A stretch of DNA of 46,522 nucleotides from assembly GCA_019120575.1 (NCBI GenBank), contig DWUU01000033.1, positions 1 to 46,522 on the forward strand, given 5' to 3'. The stretch is from Candidatus Mediterraneibacter quadrami. GTDB taxonomy: Bacteria > Bacillota > Clostridia > Lachnospirales > Lachnospiraceae. Positions 24,140 through 31,503 of the stretch are shown one piece after another. The translations under genes were made by a program, and so were the position numbers. The notes under the pieces are model-generated. The model had not been told where the DNA came from. It made no database searches and was given only the letters and a program-made list of their open reading frames with translations. Each line of letters begins with the position of its first letter. Position 1 is the stretch's first letter.

Positions 24140-24853
24140 TTACCGGAAGAAATGATCGCCCAGCTGATAGCCGTTCCCGCCGGTGCTGAAGTAGAGACAG
24201 TCCCCGACCGGATTGCTGCCTGCCAGCGCATCGGCCGCGGCCTGCATCGCGGAATCCGTATAGCCGTCGCTTGCCAGCACGGAATCCAGCCATCCGGTCA
24301 TAGCCGGCGTAAACTGCCCGGACTGATAGATCACATCCGTGATCGTGTCCGGGAACTGACCGCTGTTTACCCGGTTCATTACAACGGCGCCCACAGCCAC
24401 CTGGCCCTCGTAGGGCTGATTGCCGGCCTCGCAGAAGATGAGCGCCGCCAGAAGTTCTTTCTCCTGTGCGGCTGTCTCTGCCGCCGCCTGCGCAGCCGCT
24501 TCGCGGGCCGCCTCTTCCTCCGCCTTCCGGCGCTCCTCTTCCACCTTCTCTATATACGCTTCATGGGCCTTTTCGGCCGCCGCTTTTATCCCGACCACTG
24601 TATCTTCATGAATCCCGGCTGTAATATCTGCAAAATCCCATGCCGCCTCATCCGCAGCCGGCTCTGCTCCGGCTTCTGCCTGCACCTGCACGGCTACTTC
24701 CTGTGCCTGCACGTCTTCTGTCTGCGCCTGCACGATTTCTGCCCCGGCTGTATGCTGCTCGGCCGCCAGGCTCGTGAATCCCGTTAACAATATCAGACCT
24801 GCCGTTGCCGCATAACACGCGCGCATCAGCCGTCTGTTCTGATTATATTTCAT
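24140..24853 (-). CDS. Secreted cell-wall hydrolase (SleB-type Hydrolase_2 domain)
   Basis: A 237-residue exported protein: signal peptide (RACYAATAGLILLTGFTSLA), an acidic Gln/Ala-rich linker, a charged coiled coil (about residues 90-130, AYIEKVEEERRKAEEEAARE) and a C-terminal SleB/CwlJ-like domain (EKELLAALIFCEAGNQPYEG, AVGAVVMNRVNSG). This domain cleaves peptidoglycan as a lytic transglycosylase or amidase and includes the conserved Glu of CEAGN. Sporulating clostridia carry several; a vegetative or sporulation role cannot be told here. It has a consensus promoter, a roughly 100-base leader and an AGGAGGAG ribosome binding site. Confidence 0.9.
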   Translation of the reverse strand: MKYNQNRRLMRACYAATAGLILLTGFTSLAAEQHTAGAEIVQAQTEDVQAQEVAVQVQAEAGAEPAADEAAWDFADITAGIHEDTVVGIKAAAEKAHEAYIEKVEEERRKAEEEAAREAAAQAAAETAAQEKELLAALIFCEAGNQPYEGQVAVGAVVMNRVNSGQFPDTITDVIYQSGQFTPAMTGWLDSVLASDGYTDSAMQAAADALAGSNPVGDCLYFSTGGNGYQLGDHFFR

Positions 24854-24934
24854 AGACTCCTCCTCTGATTCATTGCAATATCTTTAACACTTCTTTTCTA
24901 AATATATGCTGTTCATTTCGTTTTTATTACAGAT

Positions 24935-24951
24935 ATTACAAAAATGTTACG
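24935..24951 (-). promoter_or_regulatory. WalR-box-like direct repeat
   Basis: On the minus strand CGTAAC, five bases, TGTAAT, matching the WalR consensus TGTWAH-N5-TGTWAH except for the first base; a further TGTAAT follows three bases later. It lies just downstream of the -10 of the cell-wall hydrolase gene, a class of gene WalRK commonly controls. Confidence 0.4.
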
Positions 24952-24957
24952 AACCGG

Positions 24958-24986
24958 ATTATAATATAATCAGCCGAGATTGTCAA
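24958..24986 (-). promoter_or_regulatory. Consensus promoter of the cell-wall hydrolase gene
   Basis: Minus-strand TTGACA (24981-24986), exactly 17 bases, TATAAT (24958-24963): a perfect sigma-A consensus, consistent with vegetative rather than purely sporulation-sigma expression. Confidence 0.85.
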
Positions 24987-25004
24987 CTTTTTTATTGCGT
25001 CACA

Positions 25005-25045
25005 ATACAAAAACAGCCGGCCGGAGAAAAAATCCTCCGACCGGC
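25005..25045 (-). terminator. Intrinsic terminator of the riboflavin transporter gene
   Basis: Minus-strand GC-rich stem (GCCGGTCGGAG pairing with CTCCGGCCGGC, 25016-25045) followed by TGTTTTTG. It lies about 20 bp after the transporter stop codon. Confidence 0.85.
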
Positions 25046-25065
25046 GTGTCTCATCCGAAAAAATA

Positions 25066-25629
25066 TTATTTTCTCAGGAAATTTGCGATCCGTTTATAAA
25101 GAACAAAGGTTACTGCTCCGTTGATCCCGGCTTTAATTACATTAAATCCCACGATAAAAGGCATCAGCGACCACACGGCTGACGCCGGAACGCCCATAAA
25201 AATCGGTGTGATCACCATATTTGCACCCATCATGACAACCGCCATCGCAGCCATGCCGCACAATAACGCCACAACCGCCATTGTTCTCGTCTTTTTATAC
25301 CGGTAGATCGAGCCGGCTACAATGACAAGGACTCCCGTGGCGATCACATGCATCAGGATGCCGTAAAGTCCGCTCGATGCGCTGACGGTCAGCCCCTGGA
25401 CCACCGCAGTAACGACGGTGAGGATCAGCCCCACGACCGGCCCGAAGGCAAATGTACCGATCAGAATCGAGATATCCGCCGGATCATACTCCAGAAACGC
25501 TACCGCCGGAAAGATCGGAAAATGGATCAGGTATACCAGTACAACCGATATAGCGACCATCGCCCCCATCTTTACAAGCTTTGCCGTTCGTCTTCCTGTT
25601 GATACTGCTGCATTTGTTTCTGTACTCAT
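25066..25629 (-). CDS. ribU: ECF transporter substrate-binding subunit for riboflavin
   Basis: A 187-residue membrane S-component with about six membrane segments that binds riboflavin and works with a shared ECF module (EcfA/A'/T) encoded elsewhere. RibU-like features are FPAVAFLEYDPADISILIG and FAFGPVVGLILTVVTAVVQG. The assignment is strongly supported by the FMN riboswitch in its leader (25801-25934). The start at 25629 has an AAGGAGAG site 7 bases upstream; the longer frame would begin within the leader. The gene is monocistronic, ending at a terminator. Confidence 0.92.
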   Translation of the reverse strand: MSTETNAAVSTGRRTAKLVKMGAMVAISVVLVYLIHFPIFPAVAFLEYDPADISILIGTFAFGPVVGLILTVVTAVVQGLTVSASSGLYGILMHVIATGVLVIVAGSIYRYKKTRTMAVVALLCGMAAMAVVMMGANMVITPIFMGVPASAVWSLMPFIVGFNVIKAGINGAVTFVLYKRIANFLRK

Positions 25630-25710
25630 ATTGTGTCTCTCCTTTTTCTTCCGCATCTGCGGGTTAATTTTTTTGAAAAAGGCAGTCTTCCCGGAAATCC
25701 GTCCACCTGA

Positions 25711-25743
25711 TCAAAAAGAAACCCCGGAAATAATTCCGGGGTT
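25711..25743 (-). terminator. Riboswitch-controlled terminator hairpin
   Basis: Minus-strand 10-bp perfect stem (AACCCCGGAA / TTCCGGGGTT, 25720-25743) followed by TCTTTTTGA. It stands between the FMN aptamer and ribU, the usual expression platform for transcriptional attenuation. Confidence 0.88.
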
Positions 25744-25800
25744 AAATTACATCGATCACAATGAACCGCCGCCTGCACTCCATAAGGCAGGCTGCTCAAA

Positions 25801-25934
25801 ATCTCTTCTCTCATCCAGACTATACTGTCGGTACCGGAATTCTTTCCTTATGGAAAGTCACCGGTTCGGCCGCTCAGGCGAGCGGTTCGCGGACTGTACC
25901 GCCGGTTGGGACTTGCACCCGACCCCGAAGATCT
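25801..25934 (-). ncRNA. FMN riboswitch (RFN element)
   Basis: Read on the minus strand, all conserved blocks of the RFN element occur in order: GATCTTCGGGGTCGGGTG, CCCAACCGGCGGT, AGTCCGCGA, a variable stem, GAACCGGTGA, AATTCCGGTACCGACAGT, and AGTCTGGATGAGAGAAGA. FMN binding would favour the terminator at 25711-25743 and so shut off ribU when flavin is plentiful. Confidence 0.97.
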
Positions 25935-25995
25935 GTTCCTTTTTACATATGTTACTATAACTCTTTATAACGCCGATTTCAAGGACTTTTTCGGA

Positions 25996-27276
25996 TTATT
26001 TTCTCTCGCCGCAGGAGCAGACATAATACGTCTTCGTCTCCGTCCAGGCCTCTTTGTCAACTACTTTGACCTCCTCCGTCCAGGCTTCTTTATCAACAAC
26101 TTCGATCGTATCAGTACTTGCCGGAACATCGACTACCCATTCAGGTTCTTCATGCGTACTCCAGCCGCCGGATTCTCCGTTTGCCTCATGCTGGGCCGAA
26201 TGCGCGTTTGCAGCGCCTTCACCTGAGGACGTCTGTTCGCACGTATTGCATACATAAACAATCCGGGTCTCATAATGTCCCTCTTCCTCCGTTGTGACAG
26301 TTTCCATATGCGTTTCTGCCGGATGCAGCACATAATCAATATGAGACTCCTCCGGATGTCTGATCGTTTCCGTCTTTTTCTGCCACTTATGCGTATGCGC
26401 TTCCGGTTTATCTTCCTTTTCAGGTTCGTCTTCTTTTTCTTCTTCCTCGGGTTTTGTCTCTTCCTTCTTAATCACATGCACAACCGCTTCAACGGTCTCT
26501 GATTTCTGTCCCTCTCCTGCAGGAAGAATCGTATAAACGATCTTATAATCGCCTGCTTTGGAAAGATCCACATCTTTCTTATCCACAGAAACCTCTTTCA
26601 CATACTCCTTATTCCACGAGATTCCTTCCATACAGTCAATATCTTTTGCACCCTCTTCCGCCTCCAGGTCGCGGATCCCGGTTACATAGGAAACAAGTTT
26701 TCCAATAACGGTCACATGAACCGTCGCCTCTGTTGTCTCCTCTGCTTCGGCTGTAATCAGGAAGTCATATTCCCCCGCCTCGCTGAAAATGATCCGGATA
26801 TCCGGCACTCCGTTCACAGCGTCTCCGCTTCCTTCGGTCACCTCTGCTCCGCCGGCCGTACACTCTATGGAGACTTCCGCCGGCTCGCCGTAAGATTCAA
26901 CAGAACGGACAACCTCTTTCTGAACGGATACTTCCTGTCCGATCCCGGCATAGATCTTATCGCTGTAGACACTGATCACCGGTGCGGAAGTTTTCTTCAC
27001 AACAGCTTCCGCCGACGCCTGAACTTTATCTGCAGGCGCCTCGTCAATGGTCAGCACATAGATGACTCCTCCCACCAGGAAAACCCCGACCGCACATATC
27101 AGGACAGACACCCCTTTAATATGTCTGCCAATCCAGTCTCTCAGTCTTTCCGTCCATACAACCCCCTCATCCCGGAAGTCATATTCTTCATCATCGTAAT
27201 ATTCGTCCTCACCGGCTTTTACCGGTTCTTCTGTTTCCTGTGTCTGTTCGTAATTTTCATCTTTTTCTCTGTTCAT
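25996..27276 (-). CDS. Single-pass surface protein with Ig-like domains and C-terminal W/Y repeats
   Basis: A 426-residue protein of unknown function. Order: acidic cytosolic N-terminus (about 45 residues), one membrane segment (GVSVLICAVGVFLVGGVIYV) in type II orientation, then an extracellular part. The latter contains bacterial Ig-like beta domains (about residues 90-250; DLSKAGDYKIVYTILPAGEG resembles a DUF5011-type domain), a Glu/Lys/Pro linker, and a C-terminal region with repeated phrases (YVLHPAETHMETV, VYVCNTCEQ, VVDKEAWTEEVKVVDKEAWT, YYVCSCGERK). The two Cys pairs may bind metal. An AGGAG site supports the start. A promoter-like cassette at 27330-27349 resembles those upstream of the DUF5685 gene. 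Confidence 0.8.
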   Translation of the reverse strand: MNREKDENYEQTQETEEPVKAGEDEYYDDEEYDFRDEGVVWTERLRDWIGRHIKGVSVLICAVGVFLVGGVIYVLTIDEAPADKVQASAEAVVKKTSAPVISVYSDKIYAGIGQEVSVQKEVVRSVESYGEPAEVSIECTAGGAEVTEGSGDAVNGVPDIRIIFSEAGEYDFLITAEAEETTEATVHVTVIGKLVSYVTGIRDLEAEEGAKDIDCMEGISWNKEYVKEVSVDKKDVDLSKAGDYKIVYTILPAGEGQKSETVEAVVHVIKKEETKPEEEEKEDEPEKEDKPEAHTHKWQKKTETIRHPEESHIDYVLHPAETHMETVTTEEEGHYETRIVYVCNTCEQTSSGEGAANAHSAQHEANGESGGWSTHEEPEWVVDVPASTDTIEVVDKEAWTEEVKVVDKEAWTETKTYYVCSCGERK

Positions 27277-27656
27277 TATTTATCTCCTCGTATTCTGCCG
27301 GCCCTGAATTCTGTCCGGCTGACTCCTGTGTGCAATCATTGTATCACATGTGCGGGAAAATGTCCTCATTTTTTCTGTGCTTCATTCAGCGCTGCATTCA
27401 GAATGAATTCAAAACCCGCCGGGCGGATTAAAAAAATATTTTTCATAATGTTCATAATCCATTCAAAACTTAAACACACTTTCTACACATCTCATTTGTA
27501 TACTGTAATTGTTCTTAAGAAGAACACTTTTTCATAAACTTTTTCCCCCTTTGAGCCGCAGAAATGTGGCTCTTCCTTTTTGTCCGAATCCGGGCTGACC
27601 GCACAAAAAAAGAACCGCGGAATCTTCGCAGCTCTTTTTTATGCAGATCTTTATTA
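27277..27656. other. Noncoding gap: promoter on the minus strand, possible small RNA on the plus strand
   Basis: The minus-strand promoter of the surface-protein gene lies at 27330-27349. On the plus strand, two TTCATAAT copies 9 bp apart (27442-27449, 27451-27458) precede TTGTATACT (27496-27504), then a GTTCTT/AAGAAC hairpin (27511-27525) and a GAAA-tetraloop hairpin with TTCCTTTTT (27553-27581). No protein-coding frame is convincing. Confidence 0.4.
27604..27638 (-). terminator. Terminator of the DUF5685-dnaJ-membrane operon
   Basis: Minus-strand imperfect stem with arms AGAGCTGCGAAG and CCGCGGTTCT followed by seven T. It lies about 20 bp after the last gene of the operon. Confidence 0.75.
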
Positions 27657-28187
27657 TTACAGAAATCTTCCTCTCATCTTTCCCCATATATGCGCCTGCA
27701 CATAATCGTAGGCCCTGTCGTAGACAAAGAGTCCGATCTGACCGCCCGCGATCACGATCAGGAGCATCGTGTCCGACACCGCCTGCGCGAACAGCATATC
27801 TCGGAAAAGAATCACGATCGGAATATATACGATATTGAACACAACATATTTGGCGATCCAGAAGATCAGATGCCGTTTCTGCATCCCGTCCCTCTTTAAG
27901 AGCCAGCGCCACACCGCTTCGATCCCCAGGATATAGAATCCCATGGCCGCAAATGTGAGCACATAGAATTTATTCGGCGCCACGAAGAACCCCAGCAGCA
28001 CTGCCGCCAGGTAAAATGCAGCGCCTGCCGCCAGTCCGAACTCGCGGATCACGATCCCCACGAAAAAGGACGCCGCCGCAAGAAGGAAAAGGGTGCTGGT
28101 CTCAATCACGCTTCCAAGCGCCATAAAAACGATCGTCAGCGCAAGCAGCAGGCCGCCCAGCGCTACAGTTTTTGCCTTTACATGCAT
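27657..28187 (-). CDS. Polytopic membrane protein (unknown function)
   Basis: A 176-residue hydrophobic protein with about five membrane segments ([53 protein letters not shown] near the C-terminus). The look is that of small YybS/DUF2232-like or ECF-S-like proteins, but I cannot assign it. The ATG at 28187 has GGGAGGAG ten bases upstream and overlaps the dnaJ-like gene by ten bases. It is the last gene of an operon with a DUF5685 protein and a J-domain protein, so it may be the membrane client or partner of that pair (inference). Confidence 0.75.
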   Translation of the reverse strand: MHVKAKTVALGGLLLALTIVFMALGSVIETSTLFLLAAASFFVGIVIREFGLAAGAAFYLAAVLLGFFVAPNKFYVLTFAAMGFYILGIEAVWRWLLKRDGMQKRHLIFWIAKYVVFNIVYIPIVILFRDMLFAQAVSDTMLLIVIAGGQIGLFVYDRAYDYVQAHIWGKMRGRFL

Positions 28188-28858
28188 GAACAGAGATCTC
28201 CTCCCATACATTCGCAGCACGTATCCGCCAGCCACAGGTCACAGCAGAAGTTTCCGGTTCCGCAGGATGATCCGCCCATGCCGTACCCGGTTCCGTACGG
28301 ACTGTTCTGATATCTCCTGCTGCTGAACTCCAGCTGGTTCAGAAGCTGTCTGTACTGCAGGTTATTGGGTTCCATATTGACAGCCTGCGCCGCGTGGTCT
28401 CTGGCCAGTACATTGTTGCCCAGGCCTGCATTGGCACATCCGCTTAAATAATACCACAGGGCGGAACGCTCTGATATCTGGTCCAGTGTGTTGAGCGCCT
28501 CACGGAAACGCCGGCTGTTGATGTAATTGACCGCCGCCTGAAGCCTCGGGTCCTGCTGAGCATTCTGGTAGCTGCCGCCTCCATAGGATCCGCCGCCGTA
28601 GGAATAGCTTCCCGAACTGCTCCCGGATGAGCTCCCCCCATAGGAATATCCGCCGGCTCCGCCTGATGAACGTTCATGCATGATCGTATCATAGGCTTCC
28701 TGCACTTCTTTGAACTTTTCCTCCGCCAGATCAGCCAGCGGGTTGTTCACATTTGCATCCGGATGATATTTCCTGGTCAGATCGCGGTATGCTTTCTTTA
28801 TCTCATCATCTGAGGCGTTCGGAGATACGCCGAGCACCTCATATGGATTCTTACTCAT
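28178..28858 (-). CDS. J-domain (DnaJ-like) protein with Gly/Ser-rich linker
   Basis: A 226-residue protein. Residues 1-65 are a complete J domain ([20 protein letters not shown], with the HPD tripeptide in KYHPDANVN), so it should stimulate an Hsp70 (DnaK) ATPase. A Gly/Ser/Tyr linker (about 68-100) leads to a helical TPR-like region ([40 protein letters not shown]) and a Cys-rich tail ([20 protein letters not shown]). It lacks the zinc centre of true DnaJ. It overlaps its neighbours on both sides (4 bp and 10 bp), indicating a tight operon. Confidence 0.92.
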   Translation of the reverse strand: MSKNPYEVLGVSPNASDDEIKKAYRDLTRKYHPDANVNNPLADLAEEKFKEVQEAYDTIMHERSSGGAGGYSYGGSSSGSSSGSYSYGGGSYGGGSYQNAQQDPRLQAAVNYINSRRFREALNTLDQISERSALWYYLSGCANAGLGNNVLARDHAAQAVNMEPNNLQYRQLLNQLEFSSRRYQNSPYGTGYGMGGSSCGTGNFCCDLWLADTCCECMGGDLCSCM

Positions 28859-29691
28859 TTTTTCTGATCCTCACTTTTCTTCATCTGTATCTTATTATAA
28901 CGACTCCAAATTCCATCATACAATATATTCCGCAAAATGTCCACATCTATCAGACAGGGAAGCCGCTCGAATTCCGCCGTACTCTCTGCGATCATCATGC
29001 AGAGGATTTCACGGATCCGCTCCTCATATCCTTCTTCAGCATATATCTTCTTCAGCGGATTATAGCGGTTCTTCTCCAGGTCTTCCGGCAGATCCTCATA
29101 GGCGTCCATAAGATAGATAAACTTGCCCAGAAAGAAGCCCATCCGTCTGAGCTGTTCTTCCCACACATCCTTTCTGTACAGGAAAAGCTCTTCCATCAGT
29201 TCCCCGAAACAGCCCGCCGTCCGGTCAAGATCCATGCTGTTTTCCCGCTCACATGCAGCCAGTTCTTTAAGCGATTCCCGGATCGCCCGGCTCTGCCGCG
29301 GATACTGCCGGATCACTTTACTCACCCTGCGCCGGATCACATTCCTTGCCGCCAGACTTGTAATCTTCCTGTCGTCTTTCCAGTCGTCATCCAGATGATA
29401 ATAAGCCAGCAGCACATTCATCGCCGCCGCATAAGACGTAACCTCATTCTTCAGCATCGGACGCTTCTTCACCGGATGCGCCTTGCACCGGCGCATCTCT
29501 GTGCTTCCCTCACACTCATACAGGGAAGAAAGCAGGATGACCGCGAAGGTCATATCATAGGTCAGCGTCATCTGCCCCATAAAACCGTACTCTTCCTTCA
29601 GGACACGGCACAGGCCGCAGTAGTATGCTTTATATTTATTCAGATCTTTTACCTTTAATTCCGGTTCATGAACCGTCACATAACCAAACAT
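28855..29691 (-). CDS. DUF5685-family protein
   Basis: A 278-residue, mainly helical cytosolic protein that matches the Clostridia family DUF5685 as I recall it (N-terminus [20 protein letters not shown]). It has conserved cysteines C25/C28 (YYCGLCRVL), C60 and C69, and two acidic helix motifs ([10 protein letters not shown] near residue 100 and [14 protein letters not shown] near 215). The two Asp-rich motifs recall all-alpha isoprenoid synthases, but this is only a resemblance. The start at 29691 is preceded by GGGAG; a longer frame upstream would run through the promoter cassettes. Its stop overlaps the J-domain gene (ATGA). Confidence 0.82.
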   Translation of the reverse strand: MFGYVTVHEPELKVKDLNKYKAYYCGLCRVLKEEYGFMGQMTLTYDMTFAVILLSSLYECEGSTEMRRCKAHPVKKRPMLKNEVTSYAAAMNVLLAYYHLDDDWKDDRKITSLAARNVIRRRVSKVIRQYPRQSRAIRESLKELAACERENSMDLDRTAGCFGELMEELFLYRKDVWEEQLRRMGFFLGKFIYLMDAYEDLPEDLEKNRYNPLKKIYAEEGYEERIREILCMMIAESTAEFERLPCLIDVDILRNILYDGIWSRYNKIQMKKSEDQKK

Positions 29692-29710
29692 AACAGTCTC
29701 CCGCTTTAGA

Positions 29711-29739
29711 TTGCGCTCCGCGCAATCATTATACCACGT
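29711..29739 (-). promoter_or_regulatory. Promoter-palindrome cassette, proximal copy
   Basis: On the minus strand ACGTGGTATAATGATTGC holds an extended -10 (TGGTATAAT) followed by the palindrome TTGCGC-N3-GCGCAA (29711-29725) at the expected start site. It would drive the DUF5685 operon with a leader of about 30 bases. Confidence 0.6.
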
Positions 29740-29838
29740 GCGCAGAGAAGGAAGCGCTGCGAAGCAGCATTTACTTCTCAAGCCGTGGCCTGCCGGTATA
29801 ATCCCCGCACTGCGGAGCAACCCGGATTCCTGGCTGGA

Positions 29839-29868
29839 TTGCACGTATGTGCAATCATTATACCACGT
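29839..29868 (-). promoter_or_regulatory. Promoter-palindrome cassette, distal copy
   Basis: The same 18-base stretch (ACGTGGTATAATGATTGC) recurs 129 bp upstream, followed by a second palindrome TTGCAC-N4-GTGCAA (29839-29854). Between the copies a GCTGC-GAA-GCAGC hairpin is visible. Confidence 0.55.
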
Positions 29869-29941
29869 CTCCTCTAAATTAATTATGATTTTTTTCTGAA
29901 ATATACAGCCGGGACGTGAACCTGACACAGCTTATCAGATT

Positions 29942-30150
29942 TTGGGCATTCAGACCGGACTGATCGGCAAATTTGTTCGGCCTGGAAATCCAAAATGTAT
30001 GATCTGGCCGAACATTCCCCTGAAATTGTTCGGCCCAGACAGCAAAATCACTGAATCCGGCCGAACCGGGGACCAACCTGCGGAAACGTCCGGCCGAACC
30101 GGGGCGCCAGCCTGCGAAACGATCATACCGAATCCGGGGCGCCGCCTCTG
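29942..30150. repeat. GC-rich noncoding repeat region
   Basis: Five occurrences of GGCCGAA or its complement TTCGGCC in about 130 bp, including two near-identical units TCCGGCCGAACCGGGG about 36 bp apart, each followed by CCAACCTGCG- or CCAGCCTGCG-like sequence, and a third degraded unit (AATCCGGGGCGCC). Overlapping frames exist on both strands but neither looks like protein. No RNA family is recognised. Confidence 0.6.
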
Positions 30151-30157
30151 AAGCGGC

Positions 30158-30203
30158 AAAAAAAGCGGAACGCCGGGAAATACATGCCGGTGTTCCGCTT
30201 TTG
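30158..30203 (-). terminator. Strong terminator of the binding-lipoprotein gene
   Basis: Minus-strand stem with arms AAAAGCGGAACACCGG and CCGGCGTTCCGCTTTT (one mismatch) followed by more T. It directly follows the stop codon, so nothing downstream is co-transcribed. Confidence 0.9.
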
Positions 30204-30207
30204 TATC

Positions 30208-31386
30208 TTATTTAGCCTGAAGCACTTTATATGCTCCGCTTTCTACTACTACGACTGTCGGCTCTTTAGACGGCTCGCCATCCTCGCCCCATGAGATCTG
30301 TTTTCCGGTAAGACCGTCGATGGTGATCTCTGTCATAGCTGTCTTCATTGCTTCGCACATATCTGTCACACTCATGGTCGGATCTATGTCCGCTTTCTCA
30401 GCAGCCGCTTTGATTACATAGATGCAGTCATATGCGTCTGCAGCGAACTGGATCGGTGTATCGCCGAATGCTTCTTCGAAGTCGGCAACGAATGTCTGGG
30501 TTGCCTCGTCCTCTGCGTCCGGTGTGAACGGTGTCAGGAACATCAGTCCCTCTGCCAGTGCAGCGTCAAATCCTTCTACGTCAAGAAGTCCGTCCATACC
30601 GTCCACGCCGAACCACTTCGGAGCAAATCCCGCTCTGTCAGCCTGCGCGAGGATCAGGGAAGCTTCCTGATAGTAGATCGGAAGGAATACAAGCTCTGCG
30701 CCTGCATCTTTTGCTTTCTGGATCTGTACGGAGAAATCTGTGCTGCTGTCTGATGTAAACGCCTCTGCAGCTACGATTTCAAGTCCTTTTGCCTCTGCCT
30801 CTGTTGCAAAGTTCTGATAGATACCTGTTGAGTACGTATCTGAACTGTCGTAGATGATCGCTACTTTTGTCGCAAGTCCGTTTTCAGCGATGTAGTCCGC
30901 TGATACTGTACCCTGACTCGGGTCAGAGAAACACATACGGAATGCATTGTCATACTGGATACTCTCTACTGCCGTAGCTGACGGTGTGAGCTGGAACATA
31001 TTGTCCGCGTGCGTCTCCTCAACTACCGCTGTACACGGTGTGGATGTTACCGTTCCGACCAGCATCTGCATGCCCCAGTCTTTCAGCGTGTTGTATGCAT
31101 TGACGGATTTCTCAGAGTTGTTCTGGTCATCCTCAAATGAATACTCGATCTGATAACCGTTGATACCGCCGTCCGCGTTGATCTCATCCACTGCCAGCTG
31201 GATGCCGTTCTGAACCGCTGTTCCGTAGATTGCCGTATCTCCTGTGATCGGTCCGATGCCGCCGATCTTGAATGTTGTCGCATCAGCATTGCCTTCGCTG
31301 CTGTCTTTTCCGCCGCCGCATGCAGCCAGGGAAAATACCATTGCAGATGCAAGGGCAAGGCTTGCTGCCTTTTTCCACATTTTCAT
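30208..31386 (-). CDS. ABC-type branched-chain-amino-acid-like substrate-binding lipoprotein (orphan)
   Basis: A 392-residue lipoprotein: signal peptide with lipobox FSLAACGGG (Cys at about residue 23), then a LivJ/LivK-type type I periplasmic-binding fold (KIGGIGPITGDTAIYGTAVQ; LAVDEINADGGINGYQIEYS; LVGTVTSTPCTAVVEETHAD). It should capture a small amino-acid-like ligand outside the cell. The permease and ATPase genes that normally accompany it (livHMGF) are not adjacent; a terminator follows immediately and the upstream neighbour belongs to a different operon. It has its own strong promoter. Frequent TCT/GAT-type codons suggest high expression. Confidence 0.92.
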   Translation of the reverse strand: MKMWKKAASLALASAMVFSLAACGGGKDSSEGNADATTFKIGGIGPITGDTAIYGTAVQNGIQLAVDEINADGGINGYQIEYSFEDDQNNSEKSVNAYNTLKDWGMQMLVGTVTSTPCTAVVEETHADNMFQLTPSATAVESIQYDNAFRMCFSDPSQGTVSADYIAENGLATKVAIIYDSSDTYSTGIYQNFATEAEAKGLEIVAAEAFTSDSSTDFSVQIQKAKDAGAELVFLPIYYQEASLILAQADRAGFAPKWFGVDGMDGLLDVEGFDAALAEGLMFLTPFTPDAEDEATQTFVADFEEAFGDTPIQFAADAYDCIYVIKAAAEKADIDPTMSVTDMCEAMKTAMTEITIDGLTGKQISWGEDGEPSKEPTVVVVESGAYKVLQAK

Positions 31387-31410
31387 AATAACTCCTCCTT
31401 GATAAATGCT

Positions 31411-31448
31411 AACGGTTTAATGTTAAACGTCTCCGCCGCATTTGTCAA
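31411..31448 (-). promoter_or_regulatory. Promoter and candidate operator of the binding-lipoprotein gene
   Basis: Minus-strand TTGACA (31443-31448), 17 bases, TAACAT (31420-31425). An imperfect palindrome centred on the -10 (AACGTTTAA..TTAAACCGTT, 31411-31430) could bind a repressor. AAGGAGGAG follows as the ribosome binding site. Confidence 0.7.
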
Positions 31449-31452
31449 GGCA

Positions 31453-31496
31453 AAAAACAGAATGCACTCTGCTTTTTTGCAGAATGCATTCTGTCT
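31453..31496 (-). terminator. Terminator of the polyol operon
   Basis: Minus-strand stem CAGAATGCATTCTGC / GCAGAGTGCATTCTG with an A-rich loop, followed by six T. It lies just after the aldo/keto reductase stop and closes the six-gene operon. Confidence 0.85.
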
Positions 31497-31503
31497 GTCT
31501 CTG

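Noticed and set aside
29942-30159. Two overlapping short frames on opposite strands (69-70 codons)
   Set aside because: They exist because the repeat region lacks stops; both encode the same repeated motifs, have no convincing ribosome binding sites and resemble no protein.
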